64,000 nucleotides of DNA from Aporrectodea caliginosa (lineage: Eukaryota > Annelida > Clitellata > Crassiclitellata > Lumbricidae). Shown here one piece after another: positions 32,561 through 44,415 of the stretch. How positions within the stretch are numbered: the first letter of the stretch is position 1; each line of letters opens with the position of its first letter. Location of the stretch: assembly GCA_020284085.1 (NCBI GenBank), contig JACEVL010000519.1:1538001-1602000 (forward strand), given 5' to 3'. Both the position numbers and the translations under genes were made by a program. The notes beneath the pieces are model-generated. The model saw only the letters and a program-made list of their open reading frames with translations. It was not told the origin of the DNA and searched no databases.

Positions 32561-32569
32561 TCTAGCTGC

Positions 32570-32570
32570 T

Positions 32571-32621
<51 letters not shown>

Positions 32622-32850
32622 CTTCGTTTTATATTAGTTTGAATGGATGATCACAAGTTATTTATACAAGAGTTGAATTTAACTGTTTGGCAGCCGTGCA
32701 AGATGCCATTCACTTCCTACTGCTAATTTTTTCAATGCCATGTGGCGAATGAAAAGGCGGTGTCGACCTTTGGGAGGGTAGCGGGAAGCGATCCCGTGTC
32801 CTTTGCCTCTTCGTACCAGAGTGTTACCATTACCCTAAGCCCCCCTCCCC
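32570..32850 (-). mobile_element. SINE-A copy 4
   Basis: Minus strand: GGTAACACTCTGGTACGAAG, GGGATCGCTTCCCGCTACC, TTGCACGGCTGCCAAACAGT, AAATTCAACTC. The tail appears as a long (TAA)n run at 32574-32622. Confidence 0.85.
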
Positions 32851-34481
32851 GCTTTGTGGTGGTATATCTATCGACTGGTCCTGGTTTGTTGCTTGCATGT
32901 TCGGTGTCCGTGGTACTATATAGACGGGCCCAACACTGGAGGCTGGCAGACGAGGGCGTTGGGCAACATTTCTGGGAATAAACGACAACGACACACTATA
33001 GAATGCGTGCTGTGCATAATGGTTATTTGGCATTTATCCGTCATTGCTTGAGGAGTCTGCCAGTGCCTCGTTTTGCGGAGGTGTTAATGTGCATATTTGC
33101 CCTTCCTACTCCACTGGCCTTTGAGTGACTTTTACAAGGAGTGGCCGCAGGAGTCGCCAGTCACTCCGTCACTCCACTTCGACCTTTAGACAGACCCTTT
33201 AGACAGACGTTTGTTCGGTGCCACTTCCTCCAACCAGCATCAGGTTCTATATCCGCTCTTCCCTCCGATTTGTCCTACTGGATACTTGCTTCGCCCACGT
33301 CCCCATGGTTTTTCCATTCCTAACAAAGATCATTGTAATTTCATATCATATCGAAATATATGTTGATTCTGTTCCTCAATTATAACACTAATAGTCCAAT
33401 ATGTATAACATGCCTATAGTTTTAATTTATCTAAACATTGCCTTGATCTAATCTTCAAACATCCAATATGACCTTTATTTATCAATGCATAAGTTGCGTA
33501 CTTGTCAGCTTATTTTTAATAAATGAAAATTGATTCATAGATTAAAATTTTGAGGGTGTCTTACCTAAGATGGGCTTCAGTGCGTATTTTTTTTATACCT
33601 CTGTTGTAGTTTATGTACATTTGTTCATATTTAATGCTTTATGATTTATATAGTGTATTTTTTGCATTACTGGGTATTATGACATGCTGTGGATTGATGA
33701 TACATGTAGGTGTGTAGGTGTGTTTGCACCCGTTATCTTTCTCCTTCAAATCCCTGTTTCGAGTGTCTTGATATCCATCCATATATATACATGCATACAT
33801 AGAGTAAAAATACTGATACTATTATTGCATGCATAAATTAATTAACACACTGTCAGCAAAGAACAGCTCAGCTCTGTCCTAATTTTATAATTGACAGGAT
33901 GACAGATGAGTACACTTGAAGTAAAATGATTCATAATACAGCAAATGTAATAATGATTAATGTTTATGTAAAAGAAGATTGGAGTTTTTACGTCAGGCAG
34001 TCTGATCTTATCTGTGGAGTTACCTAGCAATGTTATCGTTACAGGAGATGCATGTATCGATGGTTGCTGTAGAGTCCTTTATGCTTGTTAGCAGTCCATC
34101 TCAGAAACTGTAATCTTCCAGATGAGAGCCTTGAGAGTCCTTAGACAATGCTATGCCCCAGTGGTCGGTGGCTGAAGTCTCCCTTCTGCACCCAGTGAAC
34201 AATGCCAACAATGCGTTCGCTGATGTTCTTTTCAGAGGATGGATTGAGTTACTAGGCTTATGGTTCTGCCAACTGCTGCTTAGATGCTTAGATGCTGCTG
34301 ATGCTGGTACTGCTTCAGCTGTAAATGAATGATGAAGTGCATGGCTGGCAAATAGACTGATGGCAGTCCCACTGAGGAGGCAATGGTTGTTTCTGCTTTT
34401 CATGTGACATTAGCCATGATGAATCGTCTGACCAGATGACATCTACTTGTATCTAATGCTGCTCTCCTCTTATTTTTGTAG
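32851..34481. other. Unannotated stretch upstream of the first RII exon seen
   Basis: A short tandem CCTTTAGACAGAC pair is at 33184-33210, with TA/TACATA-type simple repeats near 33780-33800. No dimerisation/docking exon (I-P-x-G-L---L pattern) was found. The last 20 bases are a normal pyrimidine-rich 3' splice region. Confidence 0.45.
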
Positions 34482-34520
34482 AGCCACCTCCGATGATTTC
34501 CACCAACAGAAGGAAGTCTG
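34482..34520 (+). CDS. PRKAR2: PKA RII exon: inhibitor (autophosphorylation) site
   Basis: A 39-nt internal exon after TTTTTGTAG and before GTAAGG. It encodes P-P-P-M-I-S-T-N-R-R-K-S and ends with the first base of a Val codon (phase 1). The R-R-K-S segment is the site by which RII subunits occupy the catalytic subunit's active cleft. A Ser at the P site (34517-34519) marks the type II subunit, which is phosphorylated by the kinase it inhibits; type I subunits have Ala or Gly there. An AG two bases later would allow a start at 34484. This is the first coding exon seen. The N-terminal dimerisation/docking domain, which binds AKAPs, should lie upstream and was not found within 34 kb. Vertebrate RII has an exon border at the same place, right after this Ser, to my knowledge. 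Confidence 0.9.
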
Positions 34521-34542
34521 GTAAGGACCATTTTCTTACTTT

Positions 34543-34760
34543 AGATATATATATATATATATATAATATATATAATGTTTGTGTGTATATATAATGTATC
34601 GATATAATTATACCTTTATTATATATGTATTGTATCTATTTATACCTCTTATTTATTATATGTGTATCTATAGCTCTTTTATATATTGCATATAATTATG
34701 TGTGTGTGTGTGGGTTTGTGTATGTGTGTGTGCATATATGTATGTGTGTGTATGTATGTG
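34543..34760. repeat. TA and TG simple repeats just downstream of the exon
   Basis: (TA)n at 34543-34565, further TATA-rich stretches to 34690, then TGTGTGTG/TATG runs to 34762. They begin about 22 bp after the exon donor. Confidence 0.85.
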
Positions 34761-34799
34761 GTTGTCACCTACACACAATTTCTCTCTCCCTCGTAAAGA

Positions 34800-34981
34800 T
34801 GATGAAATTTCATTTCTAGAATCCTCTATAAAAACATCTACCAAATCCTCTGATGGTTTACATTTTTTTATAACTCAACCGAATAACCTTAATTAGACTA
34901 CTCTTTACTTGTAAGCAGCAATGCGTCTATGTCATTCTGTTAATGCAAATAAACGAATATTGATTGATTGATTGATTGATT

Positions 34982-34983
<2 letters not shown>
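34800..34983 (+). mobile_element. Retroposon 3' end with (GATT)n tail
   Basis: TTAATGCAAATAAACGAATA followed by (TTGA)n at 34961-34981, an L2/CR1-like terminus. The body upstream is unassigned. A similar tail is at 2669-2688. Confidence 0.5.
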
Positions 34984-35074
<91 letters not shown>

Positions 35075-35130
35075 TGCTTATATGTGTGTGTGTGTGTGTA
35101 TGTGTGTGCGTGCGTGTGTGTGTGTAAGGT
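34982..35130. repeat. (TG)n microsatellite
   Basis: Near-pure TG from 34986 to 35068, then TATG-interrupted TG to 35126. The Cys/Val and His/Thr frames across it are artefacts. Confidence 0.97.
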
Positions 35131-35704
35131 TTTCGGTGAGCACCCTGAGACCTGGGTATCCGTCTGAAGGCAGGTGTCCAAGTCATGCAGTTAATCCTCA
35201 ATACTTATAAGTGTAATGAGCCAGAAGGCGACAGATAGGGGATACCATTGAGGTAGATGGGGGACGTAATTTATCTAAGTAGTCATACTGATGCTGGTAG
35301 GTCGTCTGGTCTCTTAATCACATCTGGGGTATTAAATTTGCATCCAGGGCAAATTGTCACCTGTTTGTATTTTTAATACGACTCAGAAATGTATCTGAGA
35401 ATTATGTAACAATGAGGGAGTGATGTACCAGTTCTGAATGAATTCAAGTACAACGTCCTACTTTGCTAAAATGTTGATCCACCTAGTACAGATCAAGGAA
35501 TAGGGATCCATAAGCCAACTATAGCATAGGCAGTAAATAATAGCTTGCAACTGTTTCATAGTTTACATTACAGTATTTATCGTATGTTAGAGTGATGGGT
35601 AGGTAGGTATTCACTCAGAATTGGCTCAGGTACTCAGGCCGTATTGTACTAAAATATTGACGTCCCTATAATAGATGTATATAAACATATATAAACACGA
35701 ACAT

Positions 35705-35885
35705 GTATTCATTCATTCATTCATTCCGAAGATTTATATAGCGCCTCTTCAAGGTTACTACTCGGGAGCGCTCCCGACCCCAGCACGGCTGAAAAGGACA
35801 GTTTTGAGGCAAGAATAGAAAGATTCAGAGTGGATTCTGGGATGCAATCGCAGCGCCAAAGGGAGCCCATTCCAGAGGTATGCTA
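35705..35885 (-). mobile_element. LINE/SINE-C type 3' fragment, minus
   Basis: (ATTC)n tail at 35707-35726, then TTTATATAGCGCCTCTTCAA, GAGCGCTCCCGACCCCAGCA and CAGTTTTGAGGCAAGAATAG. About 180 bp of a LINE-like 3' UTR upstream of the shared GCGCTATATAAA terminus. Confidence 0.7.
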
Positions 35886-36504
35886 TATTATTATAAACAT
35901 AGGTACATGCATCAATATAATTTAAATTCTTATATGATGTAATTTGAGAATGTAGATCTAAAATTTAATGCAGCTGCAACGTACAACCTCTTTCTAAGGT
36001 GATGATTGATATTGATCTCATCTATAGCACTATGAACTGGGTGTGTGTTATATTTATTACATACTGGTATATACTTTTGGTTTTCATAAGGATTACATTG
36101 CTCTTCTTTTATTGAAATGTTGTGGTTTTAAATTGAATTTAAAGTTGGTTAACTGTGCACACATTTTGAAGTTGTATTCACTTACCATTCTGTTTTAGCT
36201 GTTTACGCTCATGTATTTCCACGCCTCATCCCAAAGGATGTTCAAATCATTCCACATACATTTATGGGCTAGACAAGAGTAATCTCAAGGCCATGTTTTT
36301 AGTTCCAGAATGGATGATGGTGAATGAACAGGCCTCTGCTATGCTTAGTATATTGGCGTCAGTCTGAGCCTGTAATTCATGGTAAGAATGCCTCTGAGAA
36401 CTGGCCTGGAATAGACAGGCGGTTTATGTTTATGTATCGTGACAGTTGATATAGCGCCTTTCAAGTGTGAAACAAAAAAGTGCTGAAGCCAGTGATATAG
36501 CACC

Positions 36505-36695
36505 CGACTGTTTAGTTCATTCATTCATGCATTTCAGAGATTTATATAGCGCCCCTTCAAGATTATCTACTCAGAAGCGCTCGCCGCTCCTGACCCAACC
36601 CCGGCTAAAGAGAACAGTCTTGAGGTTAGAGAAGAACGCGGCCGCAGACAGGAGGTATTATCCTGTGAAACCTTATTGCAGTACATGTATGCAAG
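36505..36695 (-). mobile_element. LINE/SINE-C type 3' fragment, minus, with DRRYY segment
   Basis: (ATTC)n tail then TTTATATAGCGCCCCTTCAA and AGAGAACAGTCTTGAGGTTA. At 36641-36690 the plus strand reads A-D-R-R-Y-Y-P-V-K-P-Y-C-S-T. The same peptide (D-R-R-Y-Y-L-V-N-P-Y-C-S-T) is encoded in inverse orientation at about 37360-37410. Confidence 0.55.
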
Positions 36696-36976
36696 GTTGG
36701 TACTAGTTGGTATTATTGTGGCAGCCTACCAGTTACTGGTTCACTGGTAAGGGATGAATTATTTTGTTACTCTGCCAAAAAATGGTCGTCATATTTATTT
36801 GAGGTAGGGAGCAGGACCGATGATTAGAATCAATTATTCAATCCTGTTATGTATACAAACCATTTATTTCACCAAATTAGTGCTGTGTACAGCAAGGATG
36901 ATTACGAGAATTGACGCAAAGCCCAGCAACACCGACAACAGATTTTATTGTTGCATATTCGCCATCATTCTTGTTT

Positions 36977-37040
36977 AACACTTTAACGACAAGCATGCAC
37001 TAAAAGTGACTGGGAAACCAATGCAGCTCATTGTTAAAGT
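36977..37040 (+). mobile_element. Miniature inverted-repeat sequence, copy 2
   Basis: Begins AACACTTTAACGACAAG and ends TTGTTAAAGT, with the core CTAAAAGTGACTGGGAAACC then AATGCAGCTC. Matches 20036-20106 in order and orientation, and is slightly shorter at the right. Confidence 0.65.
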
Positions 37041-37083
37041 AGCTCTACTTTTGGTGAAATTGGTGGTGTGCATACGTGTACTG

Positions 37084-37356
37084 TAGGGGTGTCGAGAAAA
37101 ATGATACATTGCAGAAACCAACCGTTCCCTACTTTTCCCATTATTCTATTCATATTTTGTCTAGAAATATTTTTTACAGAATTTTAAAATGTTATCCGGA
37201 GGTCCCTCAAAGCCCCCAAACATACCCTACTTAAACATACCCAGGACTGAAGGCGCCCATGCTTGGGTCTTAAAACTTGGGTCCATTGTCGATTTACTCT
37301 ACTCTTTTTATAACAAATTTTTTTTGCAAATGTATCATTTTTCTGGACACCCCCTA
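37084..37356. mobile_element. hAT-like non-autonomous element, 273 bp
   Basis: Left end TAGGGGTGTCGAGAAAAATG followed by ATACATTGCA. The right end in reverse is TAGGGGGTGTCCAGAAAAAT followed by GATACATTTGC. The flanking 8-mers GTGTACTG (37076-37083) and ATGTACTG (37357-37364) match at 7 of 8. The TAGGGG end plus an 8-bp duplication point to the hAT superfamily. No coding region. Confidence 0.82.
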
Positions 37357-37495
37357 ATGTACTGCAATAAGGGTTCACAAGATAATACCTCCTGTCTGTC
37401 AGTAGGTGGGACCTGCTGTCGTAGGAGGAAATGAATTGCTCAATTTCTCTGCAATTTTCTAATGTTATTTCTGCTCTGTCCAACTTCCTCATGCT
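37357..37495 (-). pseudogene. Short repeat-borne coding relic
   Basis: A minus frame from the ATG at 37492 reads M-R-K-L-D-R-A-E-I-T, E-I-E-Q-F-I-S-S-Y, then D-R-R-Y-Y-L-V-N-P-Y-C-S-T before it is cut by the hAT element. The last part is shared with 36641-36690. This suggests a dispersed repeat with a once-coding segment, possibly a DNA-transposon protein. Unidentified. Confidence 0.35.
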
Positions 37496-38274
37496 CCTCC
37501 TCCTCCTCTCTTAGATCCTCGTCTATTCCACCCCTAATCCATTTTGTTCAACTGCACCATTCTTCCACTGTCGATTAAAAAGGGATTGTGTTCACGATAG
37601 GAATGAATGTTTTCACTATTTCCACTATTACTGTGTTTCGCTGAGACTGTATACTCAAATGTAATTCATTTAGATGAGAAATTTCTAGAAATATTTTCAT
37701 CATGCAATTGCAAGATTCCATTATTAGCCAGTTGATGTATTAAAGTATATAACAAAGTTAATAGCCTGGGAAACTTCACTGCAATCATCTGTTATTAAGT
37801 TACCAGTATGGTTAAAATGTACGTTGCATACATGGAAGCCAGACATGTTGACCTGGGTTCAAACCATTTGAGATGGATAGCCTGTGTAAAATGTTGAGCT
37901 ATATCTTGTTCAGGAGTGCAGTTCAGGCATTTATAAGTAAGTAAGTATATGCTTTATTAAATTTATGGCTAGTGATAACAATGACAGCATGATGAACACG
38001 TTAAACAGATAATTGCTATGTTCTAGTTAAAACAATTGTTTTTGACAAAATGAATGGTCATTAAAAGCAAGAGAAAATAATATAATGACACCAAATTAAG
38101 CCTTCTTTCCTTCTTAGCCAATTCTGTGATAGATTGAGGATTGGGAGGATTATGCCATGGTCTTTGAATGGTTCTGATGGTCATATCTTCAATTTTTTTT
38201 ATCTTGCCCTTTCTCATGTCTTAGTTTTTGTTCCTGTCTGTGTCTTTGATTGGAGGTGTCTTGACTTTGCTAGT

Positions 38275-38525
38275 CTGTTGACCTTGAACAGTTGTATCTT
38301 GGCTTTTGAGCAGTTGTATTGCGTGCTTTAGGTGGCTGTATCTTGGCTTTGGAGCAGTTGTATTGCATGCTTTAGGTGTTTGTATCTTGGCTTTTGAGCA
38401 GTTGTATCGTGACCGAAAGCAGTTGTAACTTGACTTTTGAGCGGTTGTATTGCGCGCTTTAGGTTGTATCTCACCTTTTGAGTAGTTTACATGTATATCA
38501 TAACTTTTAAGCAGTTGTACCACAT
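38275..38525. repeat. Minisatellite (TTGTATCTTGGCTTTTGAGCAG type)
   Basis: About six imperfect units built from GGCTTTTGAGCAGTTGTA and TTGCGTGCTTTAGGT, with a long-short alternation. The minus-strand frame of 147 codons across it is a repeat artefact. Confidence 0.85.
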
Positions 38526-39204
38526 CTAGGGTTTGATTAACCTGTTTGCTCTTAGAAGATTTTTTATTAATACCTTTGATGAACCAGGTGTCATTACAAA
38601 GGCTTGTTTTCAAGTGTTGGAACTTGTATGGAGTTTCCTGGGGTGTTAATACATTACCTGCCAAGGTTTATGACTTCTGTGCTGTAATAGAAACATTTTA
38701 GCTGGATGAACATATAATATGCCAGTGCTTTTTGTGATGAGTGGTAAAAGGTTTTTTTTTTGGTTGTTTAAAAATTGGTCTCATCTTGATTAATGGGGAA
38801 AGGATAAATTGCTACTGTTGAATTGACAGGATGCAGTCATAATCATTTCTGATTGATAGCAGCTGTTGGCAATGCATCCCATGTATAATACAGGCAACCA
38901 CAGACTGCACAGAGAAGTCCATGGTCCAAGTGATCGTTTCCCATATTTGCCGAAGGTAAAGATTATATGAATTTACTTAATTTTATGGCTTTGAGTGGGG
39001 ACTCCATGCATAGATGATTAATATTTCCTGTGTCTGCATAGATTGCCTCGAAGCCTTGTCACCAGAAGATCACCTGGATTATTCAGAATTCAGCATACAT
39101 GTGTCACATTACAACGCTCTACATTTACTGTATTTTGAGATCACGAAGCTTTTTTTTTTAGCTCAGTACTAATTGTCTAGTGTTGAGTCTTTTTTTTATC
39201 TTGA

Positions 39205-39305
39205 TTTCTGTCAAGTGTGATTCCTCATCTGACATGTATGATTCCTTATCTGTCAGGTGTAATTCCTCATCTGTCAGATGTAATTCCTCATCTGCCAGGT
39301 GTGCC
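39205..39305. repeat. 21-bp tandem repeat, about 5 copies
   Basis: TTCCTCATCTGTCAGGTGTA and near variants in tandem. The unit length is a multiple of three and gives repetitive frames. Confidence 0.9.
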
Positions 39306-39454
39306 TTTTCTGTTGCATGCTATAGACTCTATAGTGTCTGGAACTTGCTTTCTGCAATTGTTGACCTTCAAATGTCAACTGGAATTGTCTTTATTTCTCT
39401 GTGGATTTCTTCTGTGTCTTCGCCTGGCGCCACACAGACCATCAGCTGACACCT

Positions 39455-39605
39455 CAAGCAATTATAATCGTGAATTTATATAGCGCCACTTAAAGAGAAA
39501 CTCCTCAGAGGCGCTCCCGACCTGACAACGCCTAACCACGATCGAAAAGAATGGTTAGCATTGTTATAATGGTGCTATATAAATTCCCGTCAGTATTACT
39601 TATGA
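39455..39605 (-). mobile_element. SINE-C/LINE 3' fragments
   Basis: TTTATATAGCGCCACTTAAA, then CAGAGGCGCTCCCGACCTG (minus orientation), immediately followed by TGGTGCTATATAAATTCCCG in plus orientation. Two 3' ends meet head to head. Confidence 0.6.
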
Positions 39606-39987
39606 TTATTTATTTTAGCCTGATATGTCTCGGGCGTAATTCCTCATCTGAGCCTGGCTTAATTCAGTTTTTCTCCTGCATTCCACTGTGACTGAAAAAG
39701 TTATGTTGTTATCAAGCCAATTACGGCTGATCAATTCGTTTCTGTGAGCACAGACTTATTGAAGGAGACTTTAGCCGTCTTCTTTGTCCTAATCAGATTT
39801 CATTCATTTGGTCCCATCTAGCAAGTTACAGGCAATCTGCATATTTATATATCTGTCGTTGTATGATGTGTAAGACAAGCTTCTTGTGGTTACTTCCAAA
39901 TAAGCTAATCTAATCCACAATTTTGAATGAATCTAATGTAATCTATCCTAATGACTTCTCAATGTAAATATAGGCCTACACTTTTTT

Positions 39988-40290
39988 ATAGCGACCGTAT
40001 ATGGCCTCGACCCTGCTCATTTTTCAATGAATTGATTGGGTGAGATCCTTCACCACCGCTGCCCGTTTTAATGGTCGCTACGCTATTAAGGTTCCCGTGT
40101 CCGGACCGTGCTAGTCCGAGATTTAAATCTCTTAAATAAGCCACCTTCGGGTAGCTAACCATGATCCGCACACTCGATTTTATATAATGACCGTATATAT
40201 GGCGGCCTTGACCCTGCTCATTCTGTAATGAATTGATCGGGTGAGATCCTTCACCACTGCTGCCCGTTTGAATGGGTGCCACCCCATGTG
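39988..40290. repeat. Diverged tandem duplication, about 193-bp period
   Basis: 39988-40085 and 40181-40281 share GACCGTATAT, CGACCCTGCTCATT/TTGACCCTGCTCATT, AATGAATTGAT(T/C)GGG, TGAGATCCTTCACCAC and GCTGCCCGTTT. Probably a dimeric dispersed repeat. No gene. Confidence 0.7.
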
Positions 40291-40534
40291 AGGTCGTCGC
40301 GTGAGATGAGGCTGACGCAATTACCAGTGTAGGTAAACTGGGCCAGCAAGTGCACAAGACATCAGTCATTAATCGATTAAAGTGCACTGTAAATACTGTA
40401 ATCGGTTGAAGAAGCCCTGTTTAAATATGATGGCCATGGAAACAGAAAGCCAGGTCCAGATTTGGGTCATTTAAGTCTCACAACGGAAGAGCAGTTGTTA
40501 AGGACAGTGAGCAGCTGATGCAGGAATTATCAGC

Positions 40535-40735
40535 TTCTTCAGTTCCTGACGCTAGCCATTTGGCAGCAACGGGTACGAATAAATGATCTCCATTTTCCTC
40601 ATTTGTCAAGTCTAGTGCTCCTTGTAATGTTAGTCGAAATCTTGTTATGTAATCATTTATATTGTCTATCCAGCACTGTCTTGGCTTCTTTGTTTCTCTT
40701 TCCTTTGAACCTTACGTGTAGTGCTTTGTGTGGAA
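40535..40735 (-). mobile_element. RTE-like LINE 3' fragment, minus
   Basis: Inverse of 31714-31945: AGTTCCTGACGCTAGCCATT, TGGCAGCAACGGGTACGAAT, AATGTTAGTCGAAATCTTG, CTATCCAGCACTGTCTTGGC, TTTGAACCTTACGTGTAGTG. The (TGA)n tail is lost. Confidence 0.75.
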
Positions 40736-41794
40736 TTCACTAAATTGGCATTCTTTTCTCATGGCCAAACCACTGGAGTCTCTGTTGAACGAGTTTATCT
40801 GACGAGTTTTTTGGAGAGTTTGTTGTATGTCGTCAGTTCTAATCTCTGTTACCTTGAAATTCCTGCAATTTTCCATAGCCTTCTCTTTTCCGTGCAAATT
40901 ATTTTCTCATCTTGCTTAAATTGCTTTGTCTAGCAATGCATTCTGATCCATTAAGGAGAATGGGTTGTGTCATCGTCTCATATATTCTTGTCTTGGTTTT
41001 CCCTATTATTTTTCTGCATCTCCTTCTCCTGATTTTCTGCCTCTTACCTTAGGCAGGTTCAAATGCCCGACATCGCCACTGTTCTCGCTGTTGGGTCTCT
41101 TCTTTCAGCTTTCTGTATCCATTCTGTCTTCATCCAATCCAGTTAATTTTTCCAAATGCCTGTCAGATGTGTCCAATTCTCTTTTGTATGTCTTTTCACT
41201 GTTGTCATCTGCTGGTGTTAGCCTCCAAGATAAGGTGGATTTTGACGCTCTTATACTGTGTCAGAGATGGGCCTTTTGTTGTTTTTATAAGCTGCTCTCT
41301 TGGCTGAGCTCATTTGGAGGCAATCTGGTCTGGTTGGAGGGAAGACTGTGAGTGAGCGGAGAGATCTGGTAGGCGTGGAATGGTCTGAAGCATTTGTTTT
41401 AGTTACAGAAGGCATCCAAATAAACTATTTGACATCGATATAAATTAGCAACAATGCCAGGATGCTGCAATGCATGGGAGGCAGGCATTTGGATGCTGAG
41501 AGTTACAGTGCAGAGCGGTGAGAGAGATGCTTCCAGCTGTTTCTGAAGTTGGTCGTCCAGGAATTTGTGGCCCAAGAGGAGGAAACTGAGACTGGAAAAC
41601 AAATGGTTTTGATTTGATTGAGCATCAGCATTTCTGGAAGAATGCTTAGAAGTAATGTGCCAAGAACGTTCACTTGATATTTCTTCTAATAAGTAATCTC
41701 TGGATATGGCAGACACTTAATGTTGGCTGACTGCTCGTAAACATCAAGTCTCTAGTAATATGGTCACTGCCAGACAGTTGTATTGCATTGTATT

Positions 41795-41990
41795 TGTAAC
41801 TGTATTGTATTTGATCATTTATAAAGCGCTTCTCATAGCATAAGCCTTTCAGAAGTGCTCCCAGTGCGAGATACTCCGAGAGAAAAAGGAAGGTTTTAAG
41901 GTGAGAGAAAGAGGTAGAGATGCTACCAGAGAGGATTGTAGAGCGTAGAGAAGGAGGAAGTCCATTTCATAGGGAGTTGTGTGACCTTTT
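41795..41990 (-). mobile_element. LINE 3' fragment, minus
   Basis: TTTATAAAGCGCTTCTCATA then AGAAGTGCTCCCAGTGCGAG, followed by GGTAGAGATGCTACCAGAG and AGGAAGTCCATTTCAT. A diverged relative of the GCGC 3' family, preceded by (TTGTA)-like sequence at 41780-41812. Confidence 0.55.
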
Positions 41991-42494
41991 CAACTGATTT
42001 ACTGTGGACAGAACTTTCTGGCTGCACAGTTGCCAGTGGCTGTGCTGTGCTGTGATACCAGACAGTTTGTCTGTGTGTCTAGCCATACTAGTGCCCTCTC
42101 TTAGCGGATGAAAGCAAATGATGCAGAAATATTACTTAATTTTTAACCGAAAAAGCGACTAAATTGCCTCTGCCAGTACGTGGATGTTGTGAAAAAAGGG
42201 TTGAAATGAAGGAATCGCTGAAGCAATAACAGTTTCTTCCTGGCCTTACCGTGTATGTAGGCAATGAGTAGAATATATATGGAACTTGAGATTATAAAAG
42301 TTTACTGCAGACAGTATGCTAGCTGGGGTTACTTATCTGTACTTGAATTCTGAATGCTGTTGCTCAAACAAAATAGCTCTGCTGACTTTCAAGATTCTTA
42401 AGTTCCCTAGTTTAAGTGTTCAAAGCTGAAAATGCAATGTCTGGGCTGCTTGCATAATTGGAGTGTTTACCTGTAGTTGGGCTTGATGCTCAAA

Positions 42495-42652
<158 letters not shown>

Positions 42653-43559
42653 ATAAATTCATACCGGCACTCTGGTGTACATACATCTTTATTGATCTGC
42701 CAGTGAGAGTACAACATTCTAATTCTAAACTTTTATGCATAAGATTGACTGCAAGAGGTAAGGAGCTTTCTTGCTTTGCCAAAAGATATATATTTGGGGC
42801 TTTTTGGGTGGTAGTAGCCTATGCAGTACATGGTCCGGGTTCCTTAGGATCGCTGAGAACAGTGTGGTGTCAGAGGCAAAGATATTGCTGGTTAATGCCC
42901 TGTGCTTCTGTTTAACAGTTTCATTAGAACTAAACACTGGGTCAGTAAAAAAGTTTGGCCAACTCTTTTGATTGTCTTACCATACCTGTGCAATGGGGTT
43001 CTCTAAAGATAGACACTGGTAATATTCATTTACGAATGCTAGCCCGTCTTCCTACTGTATATACGTTGAGCCCAGACCGATTGTTTCAAGCCATAGTTAA
43101 TCGACCTACTTTTCTAAAGTATTTCCTCTTGTGAGTTCTTCTTGTCTATCAAGACTTATCATATACAATTCTGCCAAACTGACTCATTAAGATTGATATT
43201 TCTTTGTGGAAATGCAATTAGTGGTTGCTCAGTTTCATACTCTGGTGATGCTTTAGAAGTCATTAGATTGAGATTACAGATTCTCTTTTGTGACTTGGTT
43301 GGTTAGTGGTGTTTAATGACGCTGTGTCATTCATAACAAAGATGATTAGCATCAGCCTCCCTCTTTATTAAGGCTTGAGACTGGCACTGCCAGGGTAAGA
43401 GCTGTGGTGGTGTTCTTTGGTGACTTGACCATCCTGTTCGTGTGTGTTCCCTGTGTTGTAAAATGCGAGCTACATACTTGAGAATTTTGTAAAATATTTA
43501 CTGTTTACTGAGAGTATTTTATTGAGCTTAACAATATTACCACTGGAATTGCAAGAACA

Positions 43560-43562
<3 letters not shown>

Positions 43563-43600
<38 letters not shown>
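43563..43600. repeat. (TA)n microsatellite
   Basis: Near-pure TA, about 38 bp. Confidence 0.97.
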
Positions 43601-43601
<1 letters not shown>

Positions 43602-44415
43602 TTCGTAAATAACTAGCTGCTTCTAGGATATTTTACCATTTCAAATGTCAGCGCGAGGGCCGAGATTTAAGCAACAGTTAGAGATCCCTGAAATATGACT
43701 TATTTGATGAGCTAATATGTCATTATGACCTGGTGAACATTCCTCTTGATAGTGGAACTAACCTGATTAGGCGGTGCCGGATTATGTCTGTAGGCCTATA
43801 GTGTCAATGGGCATAGCAGGATTTGTTTGTATCAGCTTGTCTTGTTGCTTTCTGCCAGCATCCTGCTGCTTACTGTGTAAGTAAGTGGATAGTTCCAGTG
43901 CCTGTGAGAGGCACTTAAATTATGCTATACAATCTGAGTGTAGAAATTGAATTGTTGTAATGCTGATTGACCTCGTTTTGAGTAAAACTAAGTTGAAATA
44001 AAGATGTAGTTGCGGATTTATGAGTTAAGTTTAGGGTTAGTGGTTAATGTTAGCAAAGTAAAGAAATGCTTGGTTACTTTTTTTTTGGAATGAACTTACA
44101 GGTAATTTATTGCTATTTAAGCTTTCTTGCATTTAGCAACCTATGCTGTTGGTGTGTCTTTAATTGACAGGTGTGAATAAAATGAAGATTTTTCTATGAC
44201 TAGCTAAGGCCAACCCTCTTATGGTACCTTCGCCAATCAAGTAGTGGAGATATGTATCTGCATCTGTAGAAGGTCGGTGTATGTGTTAAAATGAGCAGAA
44301 CTGAGGTTAAAATAGACTCACTGCATTCAGTATGTTTTTTTTTAAAATTTCTGCTTCATACTAAACCATCAACCGGAACTGGACTAAGTTGTAGTCTCTT
44401 GAATTTTTTTTATAA

